Shown in pieces: positions 19,846 to 28,284 of a DNA stretch of 64,000 nucleotides. The stretch covers positions 1,550,001 to 1,614,000 of the forward strand of contig CAJGZL010000001.1 in the NCBI GenBank assembly GCA_904846145.1, read 5' to 3'. How positions within the stretch are numbered: position 1 is the stretch's first letter; each line of letters begins with the position of its first letter. A program made the position numbers and the translations under genes. This stretch comes from Psychrobacter immobilis (lineage in GTDB: Bacteria; Pseudomonadota; Gammaproteobacteria; Pseudomonadales; Moraxellaceae). The notes below the pieces were generated by a model. It was given only the letters and a program-made list of their open reading frames with translations, had not been told where the DNA came from and did not search any database.

Positions 19846-20583
19846 ATGAGGATTGTAGTTTGTGACGATGAGCCGTTGGCTCGTGAACGTTTGGTCAGAA
19901 TCGTACAAGATTCAGGGCATCACGTGATTGCACAAGCAAAAACAGGTGCAGAAGCGATCATGGCTGTAAAAGAGCAGCAACCTGATGTCATCCTATTAGA
20001 TATCCGTATGCCTGAGATGGATGGTGTGCGGTGCGCTCAGATATTGAATGAGCTACAACATCCGCCAGCTATTATATTTGTGACTGCTTATGATCACTAT
20101 GCTATCGCCGCATTTAAATCTCATGCTATCGGTTATTTATTAAAACCTGCTAATAGAGATGAACTGCTAGAAGCGCTCCGTAACGCCAAAAGCTTAAATG
20201 CCGCACAGCTCAATGAGATGCGTAAGCTTGAAGACCCTACGGTACGTCCTATTCGTGAGCATATTGCCGCTCGTACTCACCGAGGCGTTGAGCTTATTAA
20301 GCTACAAGATATCTATTATTTTACAGCGGATCAAAAGTATGTCAAAGTTCGACATAAAGACGGTATTGTGCTTATAGATGACACCTTAAAAGAGCTTGAG
20401 CAAGAGTTTGGCGAGCGACTGTTTCGCGTTCATCGCAATGCTATTATCAATTTGAGCTTTTTAGATTATCTAGAAACGATCGATACAGGACAGTATCAAG
20501 TCCGCTTTAAAGGCATTGAAGAAAATCTAGCGGTAAGTCGTCGCCACCTGCCGGCGTTAAGAGAAAAAATCCAAAGTATGTAG
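19846..20583 (+). CDS. algR: LytTR response regulator, AlgR-like
   Basis: 245 residues. The receiver domain (1-120) has the acidic pocket VVCDDEP, the phospho-acceptor aspartate in VILLDIRMPEMDG, and the conserved lysine in YLLKPANRDEL. The LytTR DNA-binding domain (about 140-245) has RGVELIKLQDIYYFTADQKYVKV and FRVHRNAIINLSFLDYLE. AlgR in Pseudomonas controls alginate and type IV pilus genes; a similar surface or motility role is inferred. The symbol reflects family and locus (argH-algR-hemC), not proof of orthology. No cognate LytS/AlgZ-type kinase lies beside it. Confidence 0.85.
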   Translation: MRIVVCDDEPLARERLVRIVQDSGHHVIAQAKTGAEAIMAVKEQQPDVILLDIRMPEMDGVRCAQILNELQHPPAIIFVTAYDHYAIAAFKSHAIGYLLKPANRDELLEALRNAKSLNAAQLNEMRKLEDPTVRPIREHIAARTHRGVELIKLQDIYYFTADQKYVKVRHKDGIVLIDDTLKELEQEFGERLFRVHRNAIINLSFLDYLETIDTGQYQVRFKGIEENLAVSRRHLPALREKIQSM

Positions 20584-20774
20584 TTTGGAGCATACGCTTT
20601 ATCAAGTGATTGCCATAGTCATTCATATCATCGCGCCCTTATTTATGGTTAAATAGGGGTATTTTTTTGTGTCCTTGTTTGTCTTTACAGGGTCAAACTT
20701 GATAACTATCTGCTTGTTGTTTTATCACTAGTCTATTTTTACGATATATAGCATTTATTCTACTGAGGTCTATA

Positions 20775-21797
20775 ATGAGTACCAATTCACCATTAGCGCT
20801 AACTACCCTAAATATTGCTACTCGTCAAAGCCCATTGGCTCTATGGCAAGCTGAGCATATTCGTGACCGATTATTGGCACTTTATCCTGAGCTGACTATC
20901 AACTTACTAAAAATTGTCACTAAGGGTGACAAAATTTTGGATACCCCCTTGGCAAAAATTGGCGGTAAAGGATTATTTGTCAAAGAGCTTGAGCAAGCGT
21001 TGTTTGCAAAAGAGGCTGATATTGCTGTGCATTCGCTAAAAGATGTTCCTATGCAGCTGCCTGAGGGCCTTATGCTAGGCGTATACTGCAAACGTGCTTC
21101 CCCAACGGATGCTTTTGTCTCTAACACTTATTCTACTATAGATGAGTTGCCACAAGGTGCAGTGGTCGGTACGGCAAGCCTACGTCGTCAATGCCAAATA
21201 AAAGCACATCGCCCTGATCTGCAGATCAAAACCTTACGTGGTAATGTCGGTACACGGTTAGGCAAGCTTGATGCTGGCGAATACGATGCTATCATTTTGG
21301 CAACTAGTGGCTTGCAGCGCATAGAGTTGGACGCACGTATTCGTAGTGAATTGGATATTGATACTTGCCTGCCAGCGGTTGGTCAAGGGGCGCTTGCGAT
21401 AGAGTGCCGCACTGATGACGCGCAGATTTTACAATTATTAGCGCCTTTAAATGATGACAAAGCACGCATTCGTCTGATTGCTGAACGTGCTTTGAATCGA
21501 CACCTGCAAGGGGGCTGCCAAGTTCCTATCGCCGCTTTCGCAGTGCTCCAAGATGACAGTAATGCTAACAATGACGCCCATGGTAATAATGATAGTGGCG
21601 ATAGCTTGTGGCTACGTGGACGAGTGGGCACTGAGGACGGTAGTCAACTGTTAAAGTTTGAAAAACGCATTACCTTATCAGGCCGTCAAAGTGACAAAGA
21701 GGCACAGGCCAATCAGTTGGGCATCGATGTCGCGACGCTATTATTAGACAATGGTGCTGGCACTATTCTAGCAGCGATTTATCAATCTGATGAATAG
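20775..21797 (+). CDS. hemC: Hydroxymethylbilane synthase (porphobilinogen deaminase)
   Basis: 340 residues, longer than the usual 310. Landmarks are [43 protein letters not shown] and [18 protein letters not shown]. The dipyrromethane cofactor cysteine is in [14 protein letters not shown]. It joins four porphobilinogen molecules into hydroxymethylbilane, the substrate of HemD encoded next. A 20-residue Asn/Asp-rich insertion (about residues 257-277) in the C-terminal domain accounts for the extra length. It probably heads a hemC-hemD-hemX-like unit. Confidence 0.96.
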   Translation: MSTNSPLALTTLNIATRQSPLALWQAEHIRDRLLALYPELTINLLKIVTKGDKILDTPLAKIGGKGLFVKELEQALFAKEADIAVHSLKDVPMQLPEGLMLGVYCKRASPTDAFVSNTYSTIDELPQGAVVGTASLRRQCQIKAHRPDLQIKTLRGNVGTRLGKLDAGEYDAIILATSGLQRIELDARIRSELDIDTCLPAVGQGALAIECRTDDAQILQLLAPLNDDKARIRLIAERALNRHLQGGCQVPIAAFAVLQDDSNANNDAHGNNDSGDSLWLRGRVGTEDGSQLLKFEKRITLSGRQSDKEAQANQLGIDVATLLLDNGAGTILAAIYQSDE

Positions 21798-21830
21798 AGC
21801 CTAATCTTGATGACTTGTGCAGCGTTTTGA

Positions 21831-21895
21831 GTGGTGATACTTTTATAAATAATATCTGTATGAAGTGGTGGTACTTTTATAAATAGTATCTGTAT
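21831..21895 (+). repeat. 34-bp period tandem duplication between hemC and hemD
   Basis: GTGGTGATACTTTTATAAAT at 21831 recurs as GTGGTGGTACTTTTATAAAT at 21865, and the likeness runs on for 31 bp with two differences. Further partial echoes (AGTATCTGTAT, AGTATCTATAT) lead directly into the hemD start codon. Confidence 0.8.
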
Positions 21896-21908
21896 AAATA
21901 GTATCTAT

Positions 21909-22919
21909 ATGAACAATATCTTTATGAATAATTTATTGACGTCAGATTTATTTAAGCCAATGGTTATTAACACTCGACCAGTAGAGCGTGCTGCGCCTTT
22001 GACTACTCATTTGCAAGAAGCTGGTTTTAATGTGGTTAGCATACCGATGCTAGCTCTGCAATCACGAGCTATCACAGCAGATGATATCACTATTATGCGA
22101 GCTTGGCTGGCAGGTGATTATAAAGCGTTGGTTATGGTTAGCCCTACGGCGGCAGCCTTAGGCTTAGCTTTGTGGCAAACACTGGCACGACAAGCAAATG
22201 AACAAGGTGATAATCCGTCAAATCATAACAATACTTCGACTATAGCTAAAGATGCTGAGAGCGATTTAGAACTGAGCTTATCACCAAGTTCGCTCATGGC
22301 GCCTAGTCATCTCATTGCGGTAGGGTCGGCGACGGCACAAGTACTTCAGCAAGCGCAGCTATCGACTGCTAGCTATGAAGTGCTCCAGCCTACTGTTGCT
22401 AACAATGAAGGTATGCTTGCTATGCCAGAAGTTGAACAATTACAAGCGGGCGACAAGCTACTCGTTTGGAGAGGTTTGGGCGGACGACGCTTGCTGGTCG
22501 ATACTTTGCAAGCGCGAGGGGTACATATCGATAGTATCGCTTGGTACGAGCGCGTGTTGCCAGATGATGCATTGAGCAATTATCAGCGCTGGGCACAAGA
22601 CTTTTATAGACTGTTTAAGATGCAAGATGAGTCGTTAGATAAACGATCGAAACCTATTGTGATCATCAGTAGTGGTAGCGCTTTTGAGAATTGGCAAAGC
22701 ATTGTTAAACAAGCCATATTTGTTCAACAAAATAATGATGTTGCCGTCACTGAGACTGTCTTTGAGAGCAAGGCTATTCCTGCACTGAAAGATTATAGTT
22801 ATGTGGTATTAGGGGTGCGCCTAGCGGATATGCTAGCTGAGCTACAGCTTGATTATCTACGGGTAGAGGATCTATCACCGATTACTATTGCTAGCATCAT
22901 TAAAGACAACATGCTGTAA
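21909..22919 (+). CDS. hemD: Uroporphyrinogen-III synthase
   Basis: 336 residues, compared with about 250 in E. coli. HemD sequences are poorly conserved, but VINTRPVERAAPLTTHLQEAGFNVVSIPML, MVSPTAAALGLAL, LIAVGSATAQVL, WRGLGGRRLLVDTLQARGV and VIISSGSAFENW fit the two-lobed family. Position directly after hemC supports it. It closes and inverts ring D of hydroxymethylbilane. The extra length lies mainly in an Asn/Ser-rich insertion near residues 96-135. The start may be the ATG at 21909 or 21924; neither has a clear ribosome site, and the tandem repeat runs into it. Confidence 0.88.
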   Translation: MNNIFMNNLLTSDLFKPMVINTRPVERAAPLTTHLQEAGFNVVSIPMLALQSRAITADDITIMRAWLAGDYKALVMVSPTAAALGLALWQTLARQANEQGDNPSNHNNTSTIAKDAESDLELSLSPSSLMAPSHLIAVGSATAQVLQQAQLSTASYEVLQPTVANNEGMLAMPEVEQLQAGDKLLVWRGLGGRRLLVDTLQARGVHIDSIAWYERVLPDDALSNYQRWAQDFYRLFKMQDESLDKRSKPIVIISSGSAFENWQSIVKQAIFVQQNNDVAVTETVFESKAIPALKDYSYVVLGVRLADMLAELQLDYLRVEDLSPITIASIIKDNML

Positions 22920-22974
22920 ATATAGGTTTTACCATCATTTCAGCTGATTTAGCTTTATTATTAATAGGTCTACT

Positions 22975-23973
22975 ATGTCAACCGAACCTGAACCTTCCAA
23001 AACACTAACGGCTATACAGCAACGTAAACAGGCTAATCAGTTATTATTGCGTTTGCAGTGGCTGCTTATTTTAATATTAATAATAGCTTTAGCGTGGTTG
23101 TACATCAGTCAGCAACGGTTTCAGAACCAAGTGAATGAGCGCTTTCAAAGTAATGAGCAGATAGTGACTCGCCTAAATGATATTGATGATCGCCTATTTG
23201 CGAATACTCAACCAGTGCTACCAAAATCTGAAAGAGCAGTTGGTAGTCAAGCGCAAAATCAGCTCAATTTACTGCGTATTCAGGTTCAAGCGACAGATAG
23301 CTTACTGGCTAATAACAACATCAAAGCCGCTGTTAAATTGTTAAGCGGGTTACAATGGCAGCTATCACAGAATAGTAATGAGATTGCGCCTGCGTTGACT
23401 GTAGTGATCCAAAAATCTCTACAAGAAGATATCGAACGTTTGCAAGCGCTCAGTGCTCAGCCTAGTCCTTGGCAGCTACAAAATCTTGCTATTCAAGATA
23501 TTCAGGAATTTTTGCACAGCCATGAGCGTAATAGCAGCCATAAGCGTGTAAGTTCAAAAATTATAGCTGACAATAATAAAGCTCAAAGCAATAAAACACT
23601 TAGTCAAAATACTTTGTTGACTCGGCAGCAGTTGACTATTCATGAAGTCATTATGACACTGAACTTAGCGATTCAAGCCAGCAATATGCGCGAGCAAGAT
23701 CAGCTCATAAGCTATCTGAATCAGGCACGTACTCAACTACAAACGCTGACTACCATAAAGCCTAAAGCCAAAGATACTAGCAAAAAACCCAACCAAGCCG
23801 ATCGCTTAGAGACAGATGGTTTAGCTACAAATCGCTTGGACAATATGCCTGCGCCAAACAATATTACAGAGGTTATAGTGTGGCTAGATCAGCTATTAGC
23901 TAATATACCGACGCCTATACCTTTAGTGACCGCTCAGGTATTAGAACAGCCTAACAGTCAAATTAACCCGTGA
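22975..23973 (+). CDS. HemX-like membrane-anchored protein
   Basis: 332 residues. A cytoplasmic N-terminus is followed by one membrane helix (about residues 24-42, LQWLLILILIIALAWLYI), then a mainly helical, Gln/Asn-rich periplasmic part with coiled-coil character. RIQVQATDSLLANNNIKAAVKLL and the segment around VIMTLNLAIQASN resemble the HemX domain that follows hemD in enterobacteria and pseudomonads. HemX is not known to be a methyltransferase despite old annotations; its function in haem synthesis is unclear. It follows hemD by 55 bp and precedes a thioesterase by 12 bp, so one operon is likely. Confidence 0.65.
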   Translation: MSTEPEPSKTLTAIQQRKQANQLLLRLQWLLILILIIALAWLYISQQRFQNQVNERFQSNEQIVTRLNDIDDRLFANTQPVLPKSERAVGSQAQNQLNLLRIQVQATDSLLANNNIKAAVKLLSGLQWQLSQNSNEIAPALTVVIQKSLQEDIERLQALSAQPSPWQLQNLAIQDIQEFLHSHERNSSHKRVSSKIIADNNKAQSNKTLSQNTLLTRQQLTIHEVIMTLNLAIQASNMREQDQLISYLNQARTQLQTLTTIKPKAKDTSKKPNQADRLETDGLATNRLDNMPAPNNITEVIVWLDQLLANIPTPIPLVTAQVLEQPNSQINP

Positions 23974-23985
23974 TATAGGTATTGT

Positions 23986-24483
23986 ATGACTGAGCACCTT
24001 ATAACTGAGCATTTTATGAGCAATACCTTTGATAAAGATCAAGTGATACCTGATGAGCTGGCAAGCTATGCTGTAATCCATCGCCAGTCTATACAGTGGG
24101 GAGAGATGGATGCATTTAATCATTTGAATAACGTAGTCTACTATCGTTATGCAGAGTCTGCGCGTATCGCCTATTTGCAAGCATTAGGGATGTTCGATGG
24201 CAGTATGGTGACAATGTTGGCGCACTCAAACTGTCAGTATTTGCGCCCAGTTACTTATCCCGATACGTTATTGATAGGTGTGCGCTGTCAGCGCTTAGGT
24301 AACACTAGCATTGTCATAGAATATGCCTATTATAGCGGCGAGCAACAAGCAATCGTTGCTAATGCTGAAGCGGTCATCGTGCGTATGGATAGCTCAGGAA
24401 CCAAAAAACTTCCTTGGATAGAAGCAGAGCGTGAGAGGCTACTCACATTAGAGCAAAAATTTGGGCATATACCAGAAGTGTAG
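23986..24483 (+). CDS. Acyl-CoA thioesterase, hot-dog fold (4HBT family)
   Basis: 165 residues from the ATG at 23986; a second ATG at 24016 would give 155. QWGEMDAFNHLNNVVYYRYAESAR is the 4-hydroxybenzoyl-CoA thioesterase family core, with the catalytic Asp and the helix-start His/Asn. NCQYLRPVTYPDTLLIGVRC and VIEYAYYS follow the hot-dog pattern. It probably hydrolyses an acyl-CoA in the cytoplasm; the physiological substrate is unknown. It ends the hem operon, before a strong hairpin. Confidence 0.85.
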   Translation: MTEHLITEHFMSNTFDKDQVIPDELASYAVIHRQSIQWGEMDAFNHLNNVVYYRYAESARIAYLQALGMFDGSMVTMLAHSNCQYLRPVTYPDTLLIGVRCQRLGNTSIVIEYAYYSGEQQAIVANAEAVIVRMDSSGTKKLPWIEAERERLLTLEQKFGHIPEV

Positions 24484-24535
24484 AGCCAATAAAATAAGCC
24501 TTAGACCTAATAGAAGTATCCATATATGAGTATTT

Positions 24536-24572
24536 ATAAAAAAACACGCTAACTTTTATTAGCGTGTTTTTT
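24536..24572. terminator. Bidirectional rho-independent terminator
   Basis: AAAAAACACGCTAA pairs with TTAGCGTGTTTTTT around a short loop. It sits between the converging thioesterase and ribB-type genes, with T runs on both strands. Confidence 0.85.
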
Positions 24573-24606
24573 AGTCTTGTCTCAATCTAAAGTTGAATAG
24601 CTAGTC

Positions 24607-25713
24607 CTACTTAGGCGCATTCACAAAGTCGACTACATTGAGATCAAACCCTGATAACGCATAGAATTTCATAGGTGAAGAGAGTAAACGCATATCACGT
24701 ACTCCTAAATGACGCAAAATCTGCGCACCCACACCGACGCTACGATACGGCTGTTGAGTGAGTGTTGATTGTGATTCATTATCTGCGGCTTTATCTAGCG
24801 CATCTCCTAAATCAACCGGTTGGTTACTACCAATCCAAACCAATACACCACGATCTGAGGCGCTAATTTCTTTTAATGCCGCTTGTACGCTCCAGCCACT
24901 ACGGCCAGTCATGTCATTTTTGGCCGTAAACAAATCACGTAATGGATGGAAGCCATGAACACGTACCGTACTGACGCCTTCGCTGACATCGCCTTTGACT
25001 AACGCTAAATGAGTCTCATCAGCACCAAATTCGCGGAAGCGATGCAGGGTGAACGTACCATGTTCAGTTTCAAAAGGATGCGATTCTACTTCTTCTACGG
25101 TTTGCTCATTGGCAATACGATAGTTGATAAGATCAGCAATCGTACCTATTTTTAGATCATGCTCTTTGGCAAATATTTCTAGATCATCGCGGCGTGCCAT
25201 CGTACCATCAGCGTTGATGATTTCGACCAGTACAGATGCTGGCTCAAGACCTGCTAAGCGTGACAAGTCACAACCGGCTTCTGTATGACCCGCACGATGC
25301 AATACGCCACCATCTTGTGCGATGATAGGGAAAATATGCCCAGGCTGTACAATATCTTCAGCTTTAGCAGTAGCAGAAACCGCTGCTTGAATAGTACGGG
25401 CGCGATCGGCAGCAGAAATACCAGTCGTGACACCTTCAGCTGCTTCAATGGATACGGTAAAGTTGGTGCTGAATTTCGCTTCGTTACGTTCAGACATCAG
25501 TGGCAAAGACAGCTGATGCGCACGAGCTTGCGAGATGGTTAGACAGACTAAGCCACGTGCGTGGGTGATCATGAAGTTAATATCTTCAGGGCGCACATGG
25601 GTCGCTGCCATGATGATATCACCTTCGTTTTCACGGTCTTCATCATCCATCAAGACGACCATCTTTCCAGCACGAATGTCTTCGATAATCTCAGGAATCG
25701 TATTTAAACTCAT
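24607..25713 (-). CDS. ribB: RibBX: 3,4-dihydroxy-2-butanone 4-phosphate synthase fused to a degenerate GTP cyclohydrolase II domain
   Basis: 368 residues from the ATG at 25713; a 21-residue longer frame is open but not family-like. The N-terminal domain (1-205) is a complete RibB: VVLMDDEDRENEGD, FMITHARGLVCL and AGHTEAGCDLSRLAG. It makes the four-carbon unit of riboflavin from ribulose 5-phosphate. The C-terminal 160 residues align with GTP cyclohydrolase II (RibA) but lack the three zinc cysteines: where RibA has the cysteine cluster there is RVHGFHPLRDLFTAKNDMTG. So this half is probably not a cyclohydrolase, as in RibBX proteins of other proteobacteria. No FMN riboswitch is seen upstream. 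Confidence 0.9.
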   Translation of the reverse strand: MSLNTIPEIIEDIRAGKMVVLMDDEDRENEGDIIMAATHVRPEDINFMITHARGLVCLTISQARAHQLSLPLMSERNEAKFSTNFTVSIEAAEGVTTGISAADRARTIQAAVSATAKAEDIVQPGHIFPIIAQDGGVLHRAGHTEAGCDLSRLAGLEPASVLVEIINADGTMARRDDLEIFAKEHDLKIGTIADLINYRIANEQTVEEVESHPFETEHGTFTLHRFREFGADETHLALVKGDVSEGVSTVRVHGFHPLRDLFTAKNDMTGRSGWSVQAALKEISASDRGVLVWIGSNQPVDLGDALDKAADNESQSTLTQQPYRSVGVGAQILRHLGVRDMRLLSSPMKFYALSGFDLNVVDFVNAPK

Positions 25714-26038
25714 AGTAAATCTCAATATTTTATTATTTGTAGATAGGTGTGATTTGGAATATAAAGTATTACTCACTATTGTAGCAGCAGATAATACAAA
25801 GCGCTGTTACGGTCAAGCAAAGCGAGCCATTAGTAATGTCATTCAATAAAAAATGACTCACTCAATGGCTTATATATCATTATGAGGGCATTTTAACGCT
25901 TTTCATCGCAACGTGCTGCGTCATCTTCCCACTATATCGTTCAGTATGTCAAAGATAGTCATCAGTATTATCAATGATCGCTATTATTTATGAATGAATA
26001 CGCACATTACATAATAAGCTGAGCCGTGTTGTACGTGC
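25714..26038. other. Intergenic region between rarA and ribBX
   Basis: 325 bases without a gene. It should hold the ribBX promoter and the end of the rarA transcript. A loose inverted repeat (AGCCATT...TCATT with AATGA...AATGGCT) spans 25828-25875 but has no T run. The conserved blocks of an FMN riboswitch are not present. Confidence 0.4.
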
Positions 26039-27328
26039 TTAGTTATTACTCGCTGCTTGGTTTTTCAGCCAATCCATAAACTGCTGACTGTGTTGTTCTC
26101 TCTGATTGTCGGCAAACTCATAAAAACGGGTGCCAATGAGGTTGTCTGGCAAATAGGTTTGCTGATAATAATGATTAGGGTAATTATGCGGATAAGAGTA
26201 GCCTACGCCATATCCTTCATCACGCATCAGCTTAGTCACCCCATTACGTAGGTGTAGAGGTACTGGCGAGGCGTCCTTTTCAGCGAGGCTCATCGCTGCA
26301 TTAATCGCTTTGTAAGTACTATTGCTCTTTGCACTGGTCGCCAGATAAACCACCACTTGTCCTAAGATAATACGCGCCTCTGGCATGCCAATCGATTGTA
26401 CACTACGCAAGGCCGCATCAGCGAGGAGGAGTGCATTGGGATTAGCATTGCCGATATCTTCACTGGCCAAAATGACCAAACGTCGCGCGATGAAGTCAGC
26501 AGGCTCGCCGCCCACCAGCATCCGTGCCATCCAATATAATGCCGCATCAGGATCTGATCCACGCACAGACTTGATCATGGCTGAGACGATATCATAATGC
26601 TGCTCACCATCTTTATCGTAACGCACTAATGCGGTTTGTGCGACGCGTTCGATCAGCTCATTATTAATGACAATAGGCGACCGTTTCATATCAGCAGTTT
26701 GCACCGCTAGCTCCAATATGTTCAGCGCTTTACGTGCATCACCATGAGCCAATTGGGTGATAAACTCTGTCGCCTGCAAGTCTATTTTAAGCGTCTTTAA
26801 TATCTTATCCGTCGCAATAGCACGCTCTAAAACTAACGCAATTTGCCCAGCACTTAACGGCTCTAATCGATACACTTGGCAACGGGATAACAAAGCATTA
26901 TTGACGCTAAATGAGGGGTTTTCAGTAGTGGCGCCAATTAACGTAATATCACCTGCCTCAACAGCGCCGAGTAAAGCGTCTTGCTGCGCCTTATTGAATC
27001 TGTGAATTTCATCGATAAAGACAACGGGCGACTCAAAGCTCAGTGAATCTTTAGTATCCAATACTTCGCGTAATTGTTTGACGCCAGTATTTAATGCTGA
27101 CAAAGCATGAAAGGGCCGACCGACAGCCTCTGCTAAGAGCATAGCTATTGTCGTCTTGCCAATACCTGCTTCACCATGCAAAATAATCGACGGCAAATGA
27201 TGGCGCTCAACTAAGCGTTGCAGAGGAGCACCTTTCGATAGTAGATGCTCCTGTCCGATAATGGCTTGTAGCGTCATCGGTCGCATACGCTGAGCCAGCG
27301 GCGTATCAGCATGAAAAGATGCAGACAT
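26039..27328 (-). CDS. rarA: Replication-associated recombination protein A (RarA/MgsA AAA+ ATPase)
   Basis: 429 residues. It opens with a RuvB/clamp-loader-like PLAQRMRPMTLQAIIGQEHLL. Walker A is GEAGIGKTT, Walker B VVFIDEIHRFNKAQQD, sensor 1 GATTENPSF, and the arginine finger region NALLSRCQVYRL. The C-terminal tetramerisation region has SDPDAALYWMARML and ASEDIGNANP. RarA acts at stalled replication forks, at the end of DNA with gaps, together with SSB. In many gammaproteobacteria it follows lolA; here it stands alone. No change in key residues is seen. Confidence 0.95.
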   Translation of the reverse strand: MSASFHADTPLAQRMRPMTLQAIIGQEHLLSKGAPLQRLVERHHLPSIILHGEAGIGKTTIAMLLAEAVGRPFHALSALNTGVKQLREVLDTKDSLSFESPVVFIDEIHRFNKAQQDALLGAVEAGDITLIGATTENPSFSVNNALLSRCQVYRLEPLSAGQIALVLERAIATDKILKTLKIDLQATEFITQLAHGDARKALNILELAVQTADMKRSPIVINNELIERVAQTALVRYDKDGEQHYDIVSAMIKSVRGSDPDAALYWMARMLVGGEPADFIARRLVILASEDIGNANPNALLLADAALRSVQSIGMPEARIILGQVVVYLATSAKSNSTYKAINAAMSLAEKDASPVPLHLRNGVTKLMRDEGYGVGYSYPHNYPNHYYQQTYLPDNLIGTRFYEFADNQREQHSQQFMDWLKNQAASNN

Positions 27329-27450
27329 AAAACTCTCAATACTTAATTAGTTCAGTATGATTAATTGGGTATGGTACATTTAGTATTCAATAGATATTAG
27401 GGCACATTGAATATTCACAAGTCTCAAGTCTCAAGGCTCAATTTGCAGAG

Positions 27451-27480
27451 CTTTATCTGATTTAACTTTATCTGGCTTAA
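27451..27480 (+). repeat. 15-bp tandem duplication before the zincin-like gene
   Basis: CTTTATCTGATTTAA at 27451-27465 is followed directly by CTTTATCTGGCTTAA (two differences). Just upstream, 27422-27441 holds a 7-bp repeat (TCTCAAG, TCTCAAG, GCTCAA). The gene starts 17 bp after it. Confidence 0.75.
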
Positions 27481-27496
27481 CAAAAGGAGGGTAGTC

Positions 27497-28006
27497 ATGA
27501 AGCCGCGTTTTTCTCTTACCTCAGTATTCAGGCAGCAATGGCAGGCGCTTGGTGCAAAACCGCACTCTCGTCCCTTAACCTTTGGTGAAATCGATTTAGC
27601 GTACTCAGTATTTGGTGATAGCTTAGATACTAGTGAGATACAGCTAAAAACAGCGTGGTGGGTGCTCAAAAATTATGCCGTTAGCCCTAATGGCAATATC
27701 TATTTTAATTCCGCAGATTGGATTACAGATTTTAGCGTTGCTTCATTGGGTAAGAAAAGTTGGCTGATTCATGAGTTGACCCATGTTTGGCAATTACAAC
27801 GCGGCCTTAAAGTCGTACGTGGCGCATTGATTAGCCGTCGCTATAGCTATGTGCTGCAAGCTGGCAAGCCGTTTTTTAATTATGGTATTGAGCAGCAGGC
27901 GCGGATGGTACAAGACTATTTTGTACACCGTCATTTAGGTCAAGATTGCCAAGCTTTTGAGGCCTGTATACCTTTTTTACAAACCAAACCCGTTGACTTA
28001 GTTTAA
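27497..28006 (+). CDS. Orphan zincin-like protein (HELTH motif; 'vgr-related' family)
   Basis: 169 residues with a strong AAAGGAGG ribosome site 8 nt before the ATG. The only enzymatic hallmark is WLIHELTHVWQLQRG, an HExxH zinc-binding motif, preceded by NIYFNSADWITDF. A downstream YGIEQQARMVQDYF could provide the third ligand. Similar short proteins in Acinetobacter and Psychrobacter are labelled 'vgr related', but no VgrG spike fold or type VI secretion gene is present here. No signal peptide. The likely role is a metallopeptidase or a decayed relative; function unknown. Confidence 0.55.
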   Translation: MKPRFSLTSVFRQQWQALGAKPHSRPLTFGEIDLAYSVFGDSLDTSEIQLKTAWWVLKNYAVSPNGNIYFNSADWITDFSVASLGKKSWLIHELTHVWQLQRGLKVVRGALISRRYSYVLQAGKPFFNYGIEQQARMVQDYFVHRHLGQDCQAFEACIPFLQTKPVDLV

Positions 28007-28225
28007 TAATAAAACTGCCTATTTGAAAATTGGTCTAATTATCTCGAAGAAGCGTATTTATCATTTTAAACAAACTTATAAGTTCAAACAAAACAATAAA
28101 AAAAAGCTATACTAACTTTTATTTCAAAAACTTTAAATTCTGTGTGCGTTTAAATTTGTGTTTGATATGATTACTTATCATGAATGGCTGTTTGCGACAA
28201 GATGTAGACACACGCCATTAGTTAC

Positions 28226-28252
28226 CCTAAGTTTTGCTAACTTAGGTGTTTT
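28226..28252 (+). terminator. Weak hairpin, possible terminator
   Basis: CCTAAGTT pairs with AACTTAGG around a 5-nt loop, followed by TGTTTT. It lies 220 bp after the zincin-like gene and 33 bp before the lipoprotein gene. A 14-bp direct repeat (GTTTTGCTAACTTA, 28231 and 28248) overlaps it. Confidence 0.4.
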
Positions 28253-28284
28253 GCTAACTTAAGCATTAGAGTAGGAGTGACTCT

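Noticed and set aside
25828..25875. Terminator downstream of rarA
   Set aside because: The inverted repeat is imperfect and has no T run on the rarA strand.
25714..26038. FMN riboswitch upstream of ribBX
   Set aside because: Expected by analogy, but none of the conserved RFN blocks is present.
27497..28006. Type VI secretion VgrG
   Set aside because: The protein is too short and has no gp27/gp5-like region; only an HExxH motif is seen.
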